Counted from the stretch's first letter, positions 22,101-34,449 are shown. The stretch is DNA of 64,000 nucleotides from Lates calcarifer (GCF_001640805.2 NC_066835.1:22531771-22595770), one strand, 5' to 3'. Notes: generated from the sequence alone by a model not told the origin. Translations and numbers: made by a program.

Positions 22101-22595
22101 TGAAGACATAACCACTGCTGATAGTTTTGCCTCCCTTACAGTAATAATCTCCTGAATCTTCAGCCTGGACTCCACTGATGGTCAGAGTGAAGTCAGAGTT
22201 TGATCCACTGCCTGTAAAACGAACTGGGATCCCTGATGGTCTTTGACTTCCTGTGTAAATAAGCAGTTTAGGAGTTTCTCCATTTCTTTGTTGGTACCAG
22301 GATTGACAGGGGAGATTCCGTGATGAGCCACAATCACCATCAACTGGTAAACTGACCCTACAGGTGATGGTGACAGAGCCTCCCAGAGCAGCACTCACTG
22401 CTCCAGGCTGAGTCACTGTGACCTGGCCTCTGGACTCTGAGGATACAGAGACAGAAACATAAAGCAGCGTCATGGTTTTGTGGGCTTCATTTCAGAGGGA
22501 CGGATGTTGATAGAGGAGAGGAGTTTGATTCTCTGGACTTTACCTGTGAAGCAGCAGCAGAGGAGAGTCCAGATGAGGACGGAGATCAAAGTCAT
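22101..22595 (-). CDS. IgL kappa-like V segment V11 (family B, J-proximal)
   Basis: Leader exon 22544-22595 ([17 protein letters not shown]), intron 22437-22543, V exon 22101-22436. FR1 is [19 protein letters not shown]1 carries two extra cysteines seven residues apart ([15 protein letters not shown]), positioned to form a loop disulfide. FR2 is [15 protein letters not shown], and FR3 is [14 protein letters not shown]. Germline CDR3 is [12 protein letters not shown], unlike other members. The reading frame is open. The octamer-like site is at 22714-22721. It lies nearest J2a. Confidence 0.9.
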
Positions 22596-22739
22596 GTTTT
22601 TGATGAGGAGGATTTCTGTGGCTTCTGTTGTCATGAAGGACAGCTGTCAGTCATCCAGTCTTCAACTCTCAGGACTATAAACTCTCCCAGAGCACTGGAG
22701 CATGGTGCTGCTGATGCAAAGTGGCTCTCTATGGAAATG

Positions 22740-22924
22740 CTCTGACTGACTCCAACAGAGAGGTGGATCACTCTGATGATGATGTTTATCAATGGATCAA
22801 TCAGAATATTGATTGATAACTTATCAGTGAGTTTTATGTGAATTTCAATCAGTGACTGCAAAAAACTTTCTTATTAAACCTCATTTTATCTGTTTTCATT
22901 TGTTGCTACAAGGATCAATTTTAG

Positions 22925-22979
<55 letters not shown>

Positions 22980-23060
22980 AAAGGGAATTATTTAGAAATA
23001 TATTAGCAATTGTTAGGATTCCTATGAAATAACTAGTTTTTGAAAACAGGAACTGGTTTA
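22740..23060. other. V11 promoter to J2a spacer
   Basis: No gene. AT-rich, including a long AT tract. Confidence 0.8.
22926..22977. repeat. (AT)n microsatellite
   Basis: About 52 bases of uninterrupted TA/AT between V11 and J2a. The corresponding places in the other clusters are AT-rich but lack the pure tract. Confidence 0.95.
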
Positions 23061-23111
23061 TTTGAGTTTGTTGTTGTCAAAGTCAGAGAGCCGTGTCTCT
23101 CTACAGTCAGA

Positions 23112-23150
23112 GGTTTTTGTACGACCACTCAGTCAGTTTGTATCACTGTG
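23112..23150 (+). other. 23-RSS of J2a
   Basis: GGTTTTTGT 23112-23120, 23-base spacer, CACTGTG 23144-23150. Confidence 0.95.
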
Positions 23151-23188
23151 GTACACGTTCGGTGGAGGAACCAGACTGGAATTTGGAA
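23151..23188 (+). CDS. IgL J segment J2a
   Basis: 38 bases that read [12 protein letters not shown] plus one base. Donor GTAAGT starts at 23189. It is the upstream of two J segments, identical in coding sequence to J5a. Confidence 0.95.
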
Positions 23189-23493
23189 GTAAGTCCAATT
23201 TTCAATGTATTTTATTATGTTACAAACTATATTTTGATTTTCACTCTTACATTTTTCTCTAGAAACTAAAATATGTGATTTTACATCTTCAGTTCCATTT
23301 TTGTCTGAAGTTTTCTGCCAACATCAAAAACTACAGTTTTGGATTTAAAATGTAAATGATGAATCAAAACATTACAAGTGTTTGGTCCATAAAAGAAATC
23401 ATATCATCAGATGTTTAGATGACAGAAAGTTGAGGACTTGTAGTTTTAGTTTTGTCAGACAAAGTCAGAGAGCCGTGTCTCTCTACAGTCAGA

Positions 23494-23532
23494 GGTTTTT
23501 GTACGACCACTCAGTCAGTTTGTACCACTGTG
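23494..23532 (+). other. 23-RSS of J2b
   Basis: GGTTTTTGT 23494-23502, 23-base spacer (TGTAC end), CACTGTG 23526-23532. Confidence 0.95.
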
Positions 23533-23570
23533 GTTGACTTTTGGTGGAGGAATCAGACTGGATGTTGGAA
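23533..23570 (+). CDS. IgL J segment J2b
   Basis: 38 bases that read LTFGGGIRLDVG plus one base, with Ile where all other J segments have Thr. Donor GTAAGT starts at 23571. It lies 344 bases after J2a within a duplicated J unit. Confidence 0.93.
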
Positions 23571-24460
23571 GTAAGTTTCTGATCAAATATTAAATATTGT
23601 ATCATCAGTTCAGCTTCTAATTTCTGTGTCTGAACATTTGGAGCAGATATAAATTTCCATTGGGCTGATCTAAATCTCTTTCAAATCTCTATTTTATTCT
23701 TCATTTCTCCTGTTTGACCATGAAGCTGAACTCAGAGCAGCTTTACTGAACTTTTCTTTACATGTTCCACTTCATTTGTGAAATGTGAACAGTTTGAGCT
23801 GCAGGAGAGATTAAAGAACAACAATCCTGCTGTAAAAATGTTTTCACATTTAGTCTTTACATTTGAAACTGTTTTCAAGTTGAGTTCAAATGATTGTGAA
23901 CAGTGTGAGTGAAGTTCAGTTTTAAAAAGAAATCTGTCAAATTTCTGATTTTTCACTTATTTTGTCCAAATTTGAAATAATTTCAAAACCTTCCTGAGGC
24001 TCATTTTTAAATATGGTTGTCAGTTATTTTTGTTGATAATGTTCTTTAACAGTAAATCTGATTAACTGTTGTGCTCTTGATAGTTTTGACAGTAAATGTG
24101 TTTCATGATAAATGTACCAGGACATTCAACATTTCCAGAAATGATTTTATCATTTAATTGCTTGATATAAAGTCCAGTAAAAGACAGTTGTTGAAATGTA
24201 AAATCAGCTTCTTTTGTTTCCAGTGTAGTTTGATATATTTCAGGTCATATGAGGACTCTTTGTGTGCTGATATGCATGAGAGGTTTCTTAGCGGGAAGTG
24301 AAACAATGTGTGAGTGAGTGACTGGTGGAGCAGAAAAACCATCTGACAGAAACTCCTTAAAGGAGAAAATCCACTCTCACACAGTTAAGGTGTCCAAGTG
24401 TGTGGTGTTTGATTGACAGCTGTGTGGTCCCTGTCCTCTAAGCTGATTGGTGTCTCGTAG
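23571..24460 (+). other. J2b-C2 intron
   Basis: 890 bases, homologous over its full length to the J1-C1 intron. Confidence 0.85.
24217..24304. promoter_or_regulatory. Candidate intronic enhancer, cluster 2
   Basis: Ets-IRF-type GGAAGTGAAA at 24294-24303, preceded by the same CATATG and ATATGCAT motifs as in cluster 1. Confidence 0.45.
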
Positions 24461-24780
24461 GTGATACTCGTCCCACCCTGACGGTGCTGCCCCCCTCCAG
24501 CGAGGAGCTGCAGCAGGGGAAGGCCACGCTCATGTGCCTGGCCAACAAGGGCTTCCCCTCAGGCTGGAGTCTGGCCTGGAAGGTGGACGGCAGCAGCAGC
24601 AGCAGCAGCTGGGAGGAGACCAAGAGCCCCGGGGTGCTGGGGAAGGACGGCCTCTACAGCTGGAGCAGCACCCTGAGGCTCAATGCAGACCAGTGGGGGA
24701 AGGTGGGCTCTGTGACCTGTGAGGCCACCCAGGGCTCCCAGACTCTGGTCTCAGAGACACTGAGGAGAGACCAGTGTTAG
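24461..24780 (+). CDS. IgL constant exon C2
   Basis: Acceptor CGTAG, stop TAG 24778-24780. It has the same C1-set domain as C1 but a six-serine run (SSSSSSWEE), E-E and SQTLVSE. All canonical Cys/Trp residues and the terminal Cys are present. It can be reached from J2a or J2b. The coding sequence appears the same as C3. Confidence 0.95.
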
Positions 24781-24935
24781 TCCTGAGCTGACTCACTGGG
24801 ACTCTGGTTTTACTCTGCTACTGCTCTCACTCTGCTCTCTCTAACACTGTCTCTCTCTCTTTTATTTCACATGTTTCATTAGAAATATTTACCAGCTTCT
24901 CGCAGTGTTTCAATATTGTTTCTGTGTTTCCAGAA

Positions 24936-24941
24936 AATAAA
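24936..24941 (+). terminator. Polyadenylation signal of C2
   Basis: AATAAA about 155 bases after the stop, in the variant context GAAAATAAAG shared with C3. Confidence 0.8.
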
Positions 24942-24944
24942 GAT

Positions 24945-26340
24945 CTGTTCATCAAATCAGTTGTTTTCATCTTTTTTATTATAAAAGTCTCAATAAAAGA
25001 TTTTGTCTTAATTTAAACACTGTGTAAATCTAGAGAAGAACTAACAAAAATATTGTAATTTCTCCATGATGCCTTTAGAGACAAAGTGTATGATTACCTC
25101 ATTTATCCATATGTGCTGTGTATAAACAGTTTTTTTAAAGCAGGCACATTTTCTCAGTATTACTCATTCAATACAAACAAGTGATAGCAGTAGTATAAGT
25201 CCATAATGTGTTTTCATAATTGTCTTCCTGAGAAAAATAGCACACTTGTCTTAAATAATAGACCTTTGTTAGAATGAGAATACTTTTCCAGTTGTTTTCA
25301 AGAAAAATCATCCAATCACCTCTTATTTCTGAAGTGTTTCATTTTGGGATAAAGAGTAGTGTATCATCAGCATAAAGAGATATAAAACGCATGAAATCTG
25401 TTGTTGTCAAGGTGTAACACTGGAAATATTTATATACCATTTCTCAACCACAAAGAAAAATGAAAGAGATAAAAAAGTGTTTCCAAATTATCCACATAAA
25501 TTCTTTTTTGGTTTTAATCCTGAAACACATTTCTTTATTCGCTGGAATACAGAACACACACAACAAAAACATAATTAATTAATAATTTGGAGCTACAAAA
25601 TATACAAAAATTGAAAATGTTGAAAAATGAAAGATATCAAAAACAAAAAAGTGTTTCCAAATCTGTAAGGATACATAAATCCTTTTTGGTTTTAATCCTA
25701 AAATACATTTCTTTATTCGGTGGAATACAGAACACACACCATGACAAAAATATGACATAACTACATGATTAGGAATTATATAACAGGATTCAGTTTCATT
25801 GATAAAGATTTTTTTGTATTTTTTATTTCAGTGATTAACATGTTTTGGCTTAAACTGCGAGAATTTATTCTTTATAGGAGAATTTATAATATTTATATCT
25901 TTAGTGTTCATGTGTTTTCATACTTGGTGAAGTAAACTTATCAGGTAATGAAAATCATGAAAGAACAGAGTTTAGCTTTAATATTGGACTCATTGTCTGA
26001 AGCCCTGTGTCACTGCATCATTAGAAGAATTTGTACCATTTTCTTTTACTTTTATTGCAGCTGATCAATCAGATGAAATGAAAAGAGTTAAATGAAGTTT
26101 CATAATAACTAAAATCTCTTCAACTATACAATATTTAAAACGTTGATTTTAATGTAACTGTTTTAGAATACCACAGTTTAAAGGACACTGCTTTGACACT
26201 TGCTGTGTGTGTTTGGCTGTAGTTGTAGTGAACTTTAGAAACATAAATCTTCTTCAAACTAAAGATCAATAAAACTATTTTGATCATCCAAAGAAATTAT
26301 TTTATTATATAATGACTTCTTAACATACAGTATGCTGTGA
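24945..26340. other. C2 to V12 intergenic region
   Basis: No gene. AT-rich. It is nearly identical to 40685-42080 and differs from the C1/C4/C5 downstream type after about 24970. A tandem-like repeat of about 45 bases recurs at about 25500-25560 and 25675-25740 (TTTCTTTATTCG core). Confidence 0.65.
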
Positions 26341-26407
26341 TGAAAACTCTGTTGTTTTAGTGTCAGTGCAGCTGTTGAGTCAGATCAGTTCCTCTGCAGC
26401 TGAGGGA

Positions 26408-26435
26408 GGTTTTTGTATGACGTTGTATCACTGTG
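26408..26435 (-). other. 12-RSS of V12
   Basis: GGTTTTTGT 26408-26416, 12-base spacer, CACTGTG 26429-26435. Confidence 0.95.
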
Positions 26436-27012
26436 TGAACGGTGTGCTGTAACTCTGCTGACAGTAGTAAACTCCTGAATCTTCAGCCTGAACTCTACTG
26501 ATGGTCAGAGTGTAGTCAGTCCCACTAGATGCAATTCCACTAAAACGATCTGAAACTCCAGAGTGACGACCTGTAGCTCTATAAATCAGGAGTTTAGGAG
26601 CTTCTCCTGGTTTATGAAAGTACCAGTGGAGCCACTTATAACCACTATACTCAACACTTGAACTGGCTTCACATCTGATAGAGACAGTCTGTCCCAGAAC
26701 AACAGACAGAGATCCAGGAGACTGAGTCAGGGTGATGTCTCCTGATGAACCTGGAAAACATGAAACAGAGGAGAAGGGTTATTGAGACAAATCCAGCTTG
26801 GAGAAAGATGATCAACATCCAAACAGAAGAGGATCATTTCTTTAACATGGAGAATAGATGGAAGAAGGTCAATGCTGCTTGTTTGAGTGTTTCTCCATCA
26901 CAGCAGAACATCATTGTGGTGAACCTGGTTACATCCTGAAGCAAAGTTTTCAGAAGAGAGTCTCACCCTGAACAAGGAGCCCCAGGGTGGCCAGCAGTAG
27001 AGTCAGAGACAT
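26436..27012 (-). CDS. IgL kappa-like V segment V12 (family A)
   Basis: Leader exon 26967-27012, intron 26751-26966, V exon 26436-26750. FR1 is [17 protein letters not shown]. The long CDR1 is [16 protein letters not shown]2 is [16 protein letters not shown], and FR3 has [15 protein letters not shown]. Germline CDR3 is QQSYSTPF. The reading frame is open. The octamer-like site is at 27113-27120. It is the duplicate of V19 (offset 15739) and related to V3 in CDR1 length. Confidence 0.9.
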
Positions 27013-27120
27013 GATGATTGTGCTGCCGGCGTGTCAGTGGCTCTGAAAGGCCTGGACAGCCACTGATCAACACTGGCCTCTTAACGGCTGGGAGCAGAGA
27101 GGCAGGACAGATATGCAAAC

Positions 27121-29070
27121 ACACAGAGTCAGTCAACTGTAGCTGTCCTCAACACATCAGGCTGTTTCCTCCTCACTGCTGGGAGTACTGACTGTTTAAA
27201 TCATCCTCACAGAGATAAAAACAGCATAAAAATGACACGTTAATAAATACAATGCAGCTGACATGTCTAATCAAATAGAACATCCAGTTACAGGGAATAT
27301 ACCGGTATCTTAAATTCAAAAGTAATTTTTCTGCAATTACCTGCATTTTACATGAAGTCAGTTTCAGCTCTTTGACTCACTACTGCACAGAGATAACAAC
27401 CAAAGGACTATGAAATATTATCAGTTTTAAACGTTTATATTAAACTGTGGTCACTGTCAACAACAATATACTGAAACACATACTGTGGATATTATCTAGT
27501 GTCAACATACATTAGCTTTTAGACATCAAAATCATGGTATCCCACAAGGCTCCATCCTGGGTCCTCTGGACTTTAAACTTCATGTGCTGCTTGTTCTGAT
27601 TAAGCAACATGGAACTGATCTTTCTTTGTATGCAGATGATAGATAACTGTACATGTAGATATCACTGAATGACTCTAGTCTGACTGATAAACATGATTAT
27701 TTTTTCTGTTTATAATAAATTCTTGTTATAAACAATTTCAGCAGCTAAATAGAAATAAGTAGCAATCTGTCTTTGTTGGACCGGCTTTAACTCAGACATT
27801 GAAATGAAAAATCTTGATACACTGTCATCCAGTGATGATCCCTGCTGTATAATATTGTGTCTGGTGTGATTCACCTGTCTCTCTGCTCACTCTGCAGGTG
27901 AATCGTTTGAGTAACCTGGAACACCTGGTGTGTTCCAAGGTTATTTGAACCTGGCTGCAGTCCAGCTCAGTCTGCCTTCCTGATGCAACAGCAGCAGTTT
28001 TCTCTCCCTTCTCTTTATAAACAGACATTTATGTGTTTCAGGATGCTGTCTTAAGTTTATTCTTGTGTTTGTACTGTAACACTTGCACCCACACCTTTAA
28101 CTCATGCACACCACCCATCACTGACTTTACTGACTTCAACATGCCATGTTTGGATTGTTTAATTTGGTCTAATTTGGTTCAGTTCAGTAAAATATTCTCT
28201 ATTAATTTCTGCCTGTGGTGTGTTTCCCTTCTGTTGTGGCCTCTTGAGCCAGGTCATAATAACTGGGGGGTCATTGATTTAGGTTGTTTTGTTTGATAGT
28301 TTGTGTCTGAGGTGGCAGCAGACACATGGTGCTGATTGGTTTAGTTCTGGTTTTGGGGCATGCACCATGTTTAGTTTTTTCTCTTGTTGAGGCCTCATGT
28401 CATAGTAGATCCTCTACCATACTCTTGTTTTCAGTGACATGTTCTGTATGTCTTGTGTGACAACCCCTCCACCTTGTATTGCAGGTGCTGATTGGAGAGT
28501 CGTTAGCTTCATGAGCCACACCTGGGCCCAGTGTGCTCTGCTGTATAAGTCACCCTCATTCTTACATGGCTTTTACTGTGCACACTGATAACTTCTTGAA
28601 AAAGCTCAGGTCTAAACTTGGCCTTTTTCTGCTCTTTCATTTAGAAGCTCATTCATATCAGTGTTAGATTACAGTGATGTGATTGACATACATGCACCAT
28701 TTGTTCCATTGCAGATCTGGAGCTTCAGTGTCCTGAGATTTCAATTCAGTCTGGGGACACTGATGTTTGTAATATTCAAGCACTGAAAAAACATAGTAAA
28801 ATACTTATTGCAGCTGAATTATATTTAAATAGCAGAGTTTAGATTTAACTTTACAGTAATCTGAGTGAAATAAAAGATAAAATGATCTCTTGTACATGCT
28901 TGATGTTTTTGGTTCTGACTCAATAAATTGTAGAGTAAGACTAATCCTAATTCAAACTGGAGACTAATTAAATATTTAAGAAATATAATTAATTATGAAT
29001 TAAAATTAATTCAGGTTAGTAATCCTTCAAATGTCCACATTATTATTTATCCATTCATTTATGTCAAACC
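27121..29070. other. V12 to V13 intergenic region
   Basis: No host gene. It is duplicated at 42860-44795. It contains a LINE relic (27535-27660) and an imperfect inverted repeat (27913-27946). Confidence 0.65.
27535..27660 (+). mobile_element. LINE reverse-transcriptase relic
   Basis: The plus strand reads GIPQGSILGPLDFKLHVLL and then LSLYADD, both reverse-transcriptase boxes of an L2-like LINE at close to normal spacing but ending in a stop. Its twin is at about 43274-43400. Confidence 0.65.
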
Positions 29071-29130
29071 TCTGTTGTTTTAGTGTCAGTGCAGCTGTTG
29101 AGTCAGATCAGTTCCTCTGCAGCTGAGGGA

Positions 29131-29158
29131 GGTTTTTGTACGACGTTGTATCACTGTG
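29131..29158 (-). other. 12-RSS of V13
   Basis: GGTTTTTGT 29131-29139, 12-base spacer, CACTGTG 29152-29158. Confidence 0.95.
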
Positions 29159-29717
29159 TGAACCCGCTGTTACTCTGCTGACAGTAGTAAACTCCTGAAT
29201 CTTCAGTCTGGACTCTACTGATGGTCAGAGTGTAGTCAGTCCCAGATCCACTTCCACTAAAACGATCTGAAACTCCAGACTGACGAGTTGTAGCATATCT
29301 AATCAGGAGTTTAGGAGCTTCTCCAGGTTTCTGAAGGTACCAGTGGAGATCATCATCAATATCTGTGCTGGCTTTACATTTGATAGAGACAGTCTGTCCC
29401 AGAACAACAGACTGAGATCCAGGAGACTGAGTCAGGATGATGTCTCCTGATGAACCTGGAAAACATGAAACAGAGAAGAAGGATTATTGAGACAAATCCA
29501 GCTTGGAGAAAGATGATCAACATCCAAACAGAAGAGGATCATTTCTTTAACATGGAGAATAGATGGAAGAAGGTCAATGCTGCTTGTTTGAGTGTTTCTC
29601 CATCACAGCAGAACATCATTGTGGTGAACCTGGTTGCATCCTGAAGCAAAGTTTTCAGAAGAGAGTCTCACCCTGAACAAGGAGCCCCAGGGTGGCCAGC
29701 AGTAGAGTCAGAGACAT
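29159..29717 (-). CDS. IgL kappa-like V segment V13 (family A)
   Basis: Leader exon 29672-29717, intron 29456-29671, V exon 29159-29455. FR1 is [17 protein letters not shown], with SIKCKAS before CDR1. CDR1 is the acidic [10 protein letters not shown] shared with V23. CDR2 region is [12 protein letters not shown], and FR3 is [14 protein letters not shown]. Germline CDR3 is QQSNSGF. The reading frame is open. The octamer-like site is at 29818-29825. It occupies the same position as V20 in the duplicated unit, but its CDR1 differs. Confidence 0.9.
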
Positions 29718-29825
29718 GATGATTGTGCTGCCGGCGTGTCAGTGGCTCTGAAAGGCCTGGACAGCCACTGATCAACACTGGCCTCTTAACGGCTGGGAGC
29801 AGAGAGGCAGGACAGATATGCAAAC

Positions 29826-31060
29826 ACACAGAGTCAGTCAACTGTAGCTGTCCTCAACACATCAGGCTGTTTCCTCCTCACTGATGGGACTACTGACCGT
29901 TTAAATCTTCCTCATGCACATTAATAGAAATCTTGCTGGATTTTCATGATCAGAAATATAAAGTCAGGTGTCATCAGCATAAAGAGATCCAGTAACTCTT
30001 TTTAGTAACTGAATACATTGGTTGTGATATGTGGTTTATCTTTGTTCACAGATTTCTGATATGTTGAAGGGTCAGTCATCATTAGATCCTCTCAGCAGTG
30101 AGAGACTGGGCAGTGTTAGGATGTAGGAGGATGGGTAAAACTGTTCAGTAGTAAATGACATTTGGTTGAACTTTGTTCACTTATGAATCATTTGTGTGCT
30201 TATAGTAGATTGTGATCGTCAGCAATAACAGAAAAATCCAGTGTTGACAGTTGTGTGGTGTTATGTGTGCTTGGAAGGCCTAGTATCTATGTCATTCACC
30301 CCCATAGTTACCTGGGCAGGTGGTATGTTCTAGTTAGGAGGAGAAGATAAAATGCCATTCAGTCCTTCAATAGAGAGGAGAGGTGGGAGTGTGCTGTGAG
30401 GCTGCAGATTTTATTTCTGTTTTCTTTAGTAGCTGTAGCTGAAGTTCTTTTTGTTGAGTTTCCCAGGGTTCATTTTCCCTCTGTTTCATTTATATTATTG
30501 TTAACAAATATCACTTTTTGAACACATACTCCAACCTGCTTTTTTTTTTTTTTTTTACAACATCCCTTCAAAGGTTTCCACTGCCCAAATAGATGGTCCA
30601 CCCTCTATGTGGGCTGGCAGCACCCCATACTTTCTGTGATATTTACATGTACATTTCTTTATTTTAGTGAATAACAAAATTTGGTCTTCAATTTTTGTGA
30701 GACGTATTCAGTGCTTGTGGTGTAATGAGACTCATACTGTATTAGTCTAATATGTTTCGAGTGAAACTTGAAGTTTACTCCACAAAGTTTTCATTTGTTT
30801 GAAAATTTCCAAAATTATTTAAGCTAAAATTAGTTAAGATCTAACTTAATAGTAATTTGTGTTTTAGATAATTATCTCCTGTACATGTTTGATGTGTTTG
30901 GCCTTGACTAAATAAACTGTACAATAACAGTGATTCTAACCCAGACTGGAGACCAGTAAAATATTTCTGATTAATCATTTATCGAAATGAAGTGAGTTTC
31001 CTAATCCTATAAGTATAAACATTACTATTTATCCATTAAATATATTTGTCAAACCTGTTG
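29826..31060. other. V13 to V14 intergenic region
   Basis: No gene. It has a LINE YADD relic at 29946-29985 and a T-rich run at 30540-30556. It is similar to 4620-5460, and from about 30300 also to 51060-51700. Confidence 0.6.
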
Positions 31061-31113
31061 TTTTAGTGTCAGTGCAGCTGTTGAGTCAGATCAGTTCCTC
31101 TGCAGCTGAGGGA

Positions 31114-31141
31114 GGTTTTTGTACAACGTTGTATCACTGTG
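31114..31141 (-). other. 12-RSS of V14
   Basis: GGTTTTTGT 31114-31122, 12-base spacer, CACTGTG 31135-31141. Confidence 0.95.
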
Positions 31142-31700
31142 TGAACGGGAAGCTGTCACCCTGCTGACAGTAGTAAACTCCTGCATCTTCAGCCTGAACT
31201 CTACTGATGGTCAGAGTGAAGTCAGTCCCAGATCTACTTCCACTGAAACGATCTGAAACTCCAGACTGACGGGTTGTGGCTTGATAAATCAGGAGTTTAG
31301 GAATTTCTCCAGGTTTCTGGAGGTACCAGCTGAGGTAGGTCACAGCTGAACCAGTTTTACATCTGATAGAGACAGTCTGTCCCAGAACAACAGACTGAGA
31401 TCCAGGAGACTGAGTCACTGTGATTTGTCCTGATGAACCTGGAAAACACGAAACAGAGGAGGATTATTGAGACAAATCCAGCTTGGAGAAAGACGATCAA
31501 CATCCAAACAGAAGAGGATCATTTCTTTAACATGGAGAATAGATGGAAGAAGGTTAATGCTGCTTGTTTGAGTGTTTCTCCATCATAGCAGAACATCATT
31601 GTGGTGAACCTGGTTGCATCCTGAAGTGTCAAAGTTTTCAGAAGAGAGTCTCACCCTGAACAAGGAGCCCCAGGGTGGCCAGCAGTAGAGTCAGAGACAT
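31142..31700 (-). CDS. IgL kappa-like V segment V14 (family A)
   Basis: Leader exon 31655-31700, intron 31439-31654, V exon 31142-31438. FR1 is [17 protein letters not shown], a mix of B-like ITVTQ and A-like SPGSQS. CDR1 is [12 protein letters not shown]2 is [16 protein letters not shown], and FR3 is [14 protein letters not shown]. Germline CDR3 is QQGDSFPF. The reading frame is open. The octamer-like site is at 31801-31808. The sequence right of its promoter is the second copy of the 12.7-16.1 kb block. Confidence 0.9.
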
Positions 31701-31854
31701 GATGATTGTGCTGCCGGCGTGTCAGTGGCTCTGAAAGGCCTGGACAGCCACTGATCAACACTGGCCTCTTAACGGCTGGGAGCAGAGAGGCAGGACAGAT
31801 ATGCAAACACACAGAGTCAGTCAACTGTAGCTGTCCTCAACACATCAGGCTGTT

Positions 31855-32830
31855 TCCTCCTCACTGATGGGACTACTACACTGTGGAACTGTTTATCCCA
31901 CAGCGTTTATACTTAGTCTGTTAGAGGCCTATTGCTGCAGCATCTAATCATGAGAGCATCAGAACCCTTTACTGACAGTGCCAGTTAACAACAGCTGTGC
32001 TGAACCAGTGACTGATACTTTTGGCTGAGTAACTTCAGCATTGAATAATCCATGTGGTGTTTGTGGGTTCACACTTTACAGCTCAGATTTCAATGTTGTA
32101 TTTTGATGTTTTTCCAAAGAAAATGTGTGAATAAGTGATGACAACTCTGCTAAGAAAGGTGAAGCATTTCCTTTTCTCAGTGACAGTGTAATGGATGTAA
32201 TGTGTATACAAGTTATTCAGAGATGAGAAACAAGTGGAATATATTTTCTGAATTTGTGTCTATGTGTAGAAAAATGTGTGAAAGACATGAAAAAGAAAGT
32301 ATAATGAGCAGCTATTGATACTGTCAGCTCCAATATAAAGTTAGAAATGTTCCTCATTGAGTCACTGGTTCTGTTCTCATCTATCAGGCAGAGAGGATGT
32401 TGTCTCAGTCAACACTCATTAGCTACTATCAATAAAAATCTTGGTGTCCCACAAGGCTCCATCATGGGTCCTCTGGAGTTTAAACGTCATGTGCTGCTGG
32501 TGTTGAATAAACAACATGGGTTTTTTTCTGTTTGTGAATGGTACATAGGTGTACAGTTAGACATTGCTGAATAACTCCAGTCAAATCAGTAAACAACAAT
32601 TTTCTGTTCCTAATAAATTCTTGCTGGTTTTTCTATATATGTAGGTTGTGAAAAGTGGTAGCCAACAGCCAGCATGTTGAACCCTGCATGTTTAAGTGAC
32701 TTTTTGAAGGTTAAGACTTGGTTTAAGGGTTAGGATTACAAATTCAGTTGTGTTAAGGTTAGGGCAAGGTGTTAGGGAAAACAATATCAGTCACAGGTGT
32801 CCAGGAGCATGGTACAACCAAGACGTGTGT
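31855..32830. other. V14 to V15 intergenic region
   Basis: No host gene. It is the second copy of 12725-13700, including the LINE relic at 32347-32574. Confidence 0.7.
32347..32574 (+). mobile_element. LINE reverse-transcriptase relic
   Basis: Twin of 13218-13445, with the same GVPQGSIMGPLEF motif and the same breaks. It was therefore copied with the block and is not a new insertion. Confidence 0.6.
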
Positions 32831-32914
32831 GTGTCCTCAGTGAACTGTATCAGTCTCTGCAGTAGCTTCCAGCTGCAGCAGTCAGTTCAGTTTCTGTTCA
32901 GTCTGACTGAGGGA

Positions 32915-32942
32915 GGTTTTTGTATGGCAGTTTTTCATTGTG
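32915..32942 (-). other. 12-RSS of V15, variant heptamer
   Basis: GGTTTTTGT 32915-32923, 12-base spacer ATGGCAGTTTTT, CATTGTG 32936-32942 (CACAATG on the coding strand), the same heptamer change as V7. Confidence 0.9.
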
Positions 32943-33427
32943 TGCACAGCCACTGACTGTTGATATAGTGATAACTGCTACAGTAATAAACTCCTGAATC
33001 TTCAGCCTGGACTCCACTGATGGTCAGAGTGAAGTCAACTCCATTCCCTGATCCACTTCCACTGAACCTGGAGGAGATTCCTGACTCTCTGTCTGATGTG
33101 TAGTAGATCAGAAGTTTAGGAACTTCTCCAGTTTTCTGATGGTACCAAGCAAGGTAGTATTTTTTGGGGGAACAGCATGATCCAATTTGTGAACTGGCCC
33201 TACATTCAATAGAGACAGTTTGACCCAGCTGTACTGTTTTGGCTGCTGGCTGAGTCAAGACAACATTTTGTCCAACAGACCCTGAGGAGAAAGAAGAAAC
33301 ACTGGACATGAGATGGTGAGGTGAAACTCAGCTACACTCCAAATGATTTTCACAGGACAGAAAAATGCTTTTCCTCACCCTGAGTGAAGCAGAGGAGAGT
33401 CCAGATGAGGACGGAGGTCAAAGTCAT
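32943..33427 (-). CDS. IgL kappa-like V segment V15 (family C)
   Basis: Leader exon 33379-33427 ([16 protein letters not shown]), intron 33282-33378, V exon 32943-33281. Its coding sequence is nearly that of V7, including the CDR1 double Cys (GSCCSPKKYY). Germline CDR3 is [12 protein letters not shown], with Tyr instead of Trp. The reading frame is open. The octamer-like site is at 33546-33553. Confidence 0.88.
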
Positions 33428-33699
33428 GTTTTTGATGAGGAGGATTTCTGTGGCTTCTGTTGTCATGAAGGACAGCTGTCAGTCATCCAGTCTTCAACTC
33501 TCAGGACTATAAACTCTCCCAGAGCACTGGAGCATGGTGCTGCTGATGCAAAGTGGTTCTCTATGGAAATGCTCTCACTGAGTGTTGATTTAAAATGTGT
33601 CAGTGCTCATATTTTGGATGAAAATACCTTCAACTCACTGTTTAAATCATCCTCATGGAGGTTAATAGAATATTTGTTAGATTATCAGGATTAGAAATA

Positions 33700-34390
33700 T
33701 AAAGTCAGGTTTCATCAGCATAAAGAGATATCCATTGACTCTGCACTCACTCTGCAACTCTCTATGTCTGTTTAACTTGACTATCATATATCTCAATGAT
33801 GCTGTTTGATTTTAGAGATGCAGTCATCCTCAGTATTTCATGACAAAATAGATACATGAGTTTATTTTCAGTCTGCTTTATTATTAAAGTGATACATGTC
33901 TGCTATCACATGTCTTAATAGTAACAGCTGATCCATGAAATCCACATTGACTCATTTCATTACTGGTTTAGGTCACAGGGACTTTGTCATTGCTTAGTAT
34001 TGATTTTACAACAATATGATTGGATAAACTGATTCACAACATAACCGTACAACATAAAAGTTTTTAGCAATACTAGTGAGTTTTGTTTTACTTTGATGGG
34101 CGTATTTAGTTAAACTCACAAATTTCAACAATTTCTTAGGATTTGGAATTTGATCATAACAATGTTATCTTTAACAAATTCTTTAAATTACATTTTAATT
34201 CCAGTTGAATTGTCTTTCATTTTGAACTGAGTTTGGTGTTTCCAATAACAGATACCTACTCAGTTAATACAGACTCCTGACTCTGTAATTTGAATGAGTA
34301 AAGTATCCAATATCTTTATCAATAAATTAAACACAGTATTTCTATCAGTGAATGTTTCCTACAGCTTGAGAATCTGCTTTAGTCAGACCT
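33700..34390. other. V15 to V16 intergenic region
   Basis: No gene. It is the second copy of 14570-15260. Confidence 0.7.
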
Positions 34391-34449
34391 CTACAGTTTT
34401 AGTGTCAGTGCAGCTGTTGAGTCAGATCAGTTCCTCTGCAGCTGAGGGA

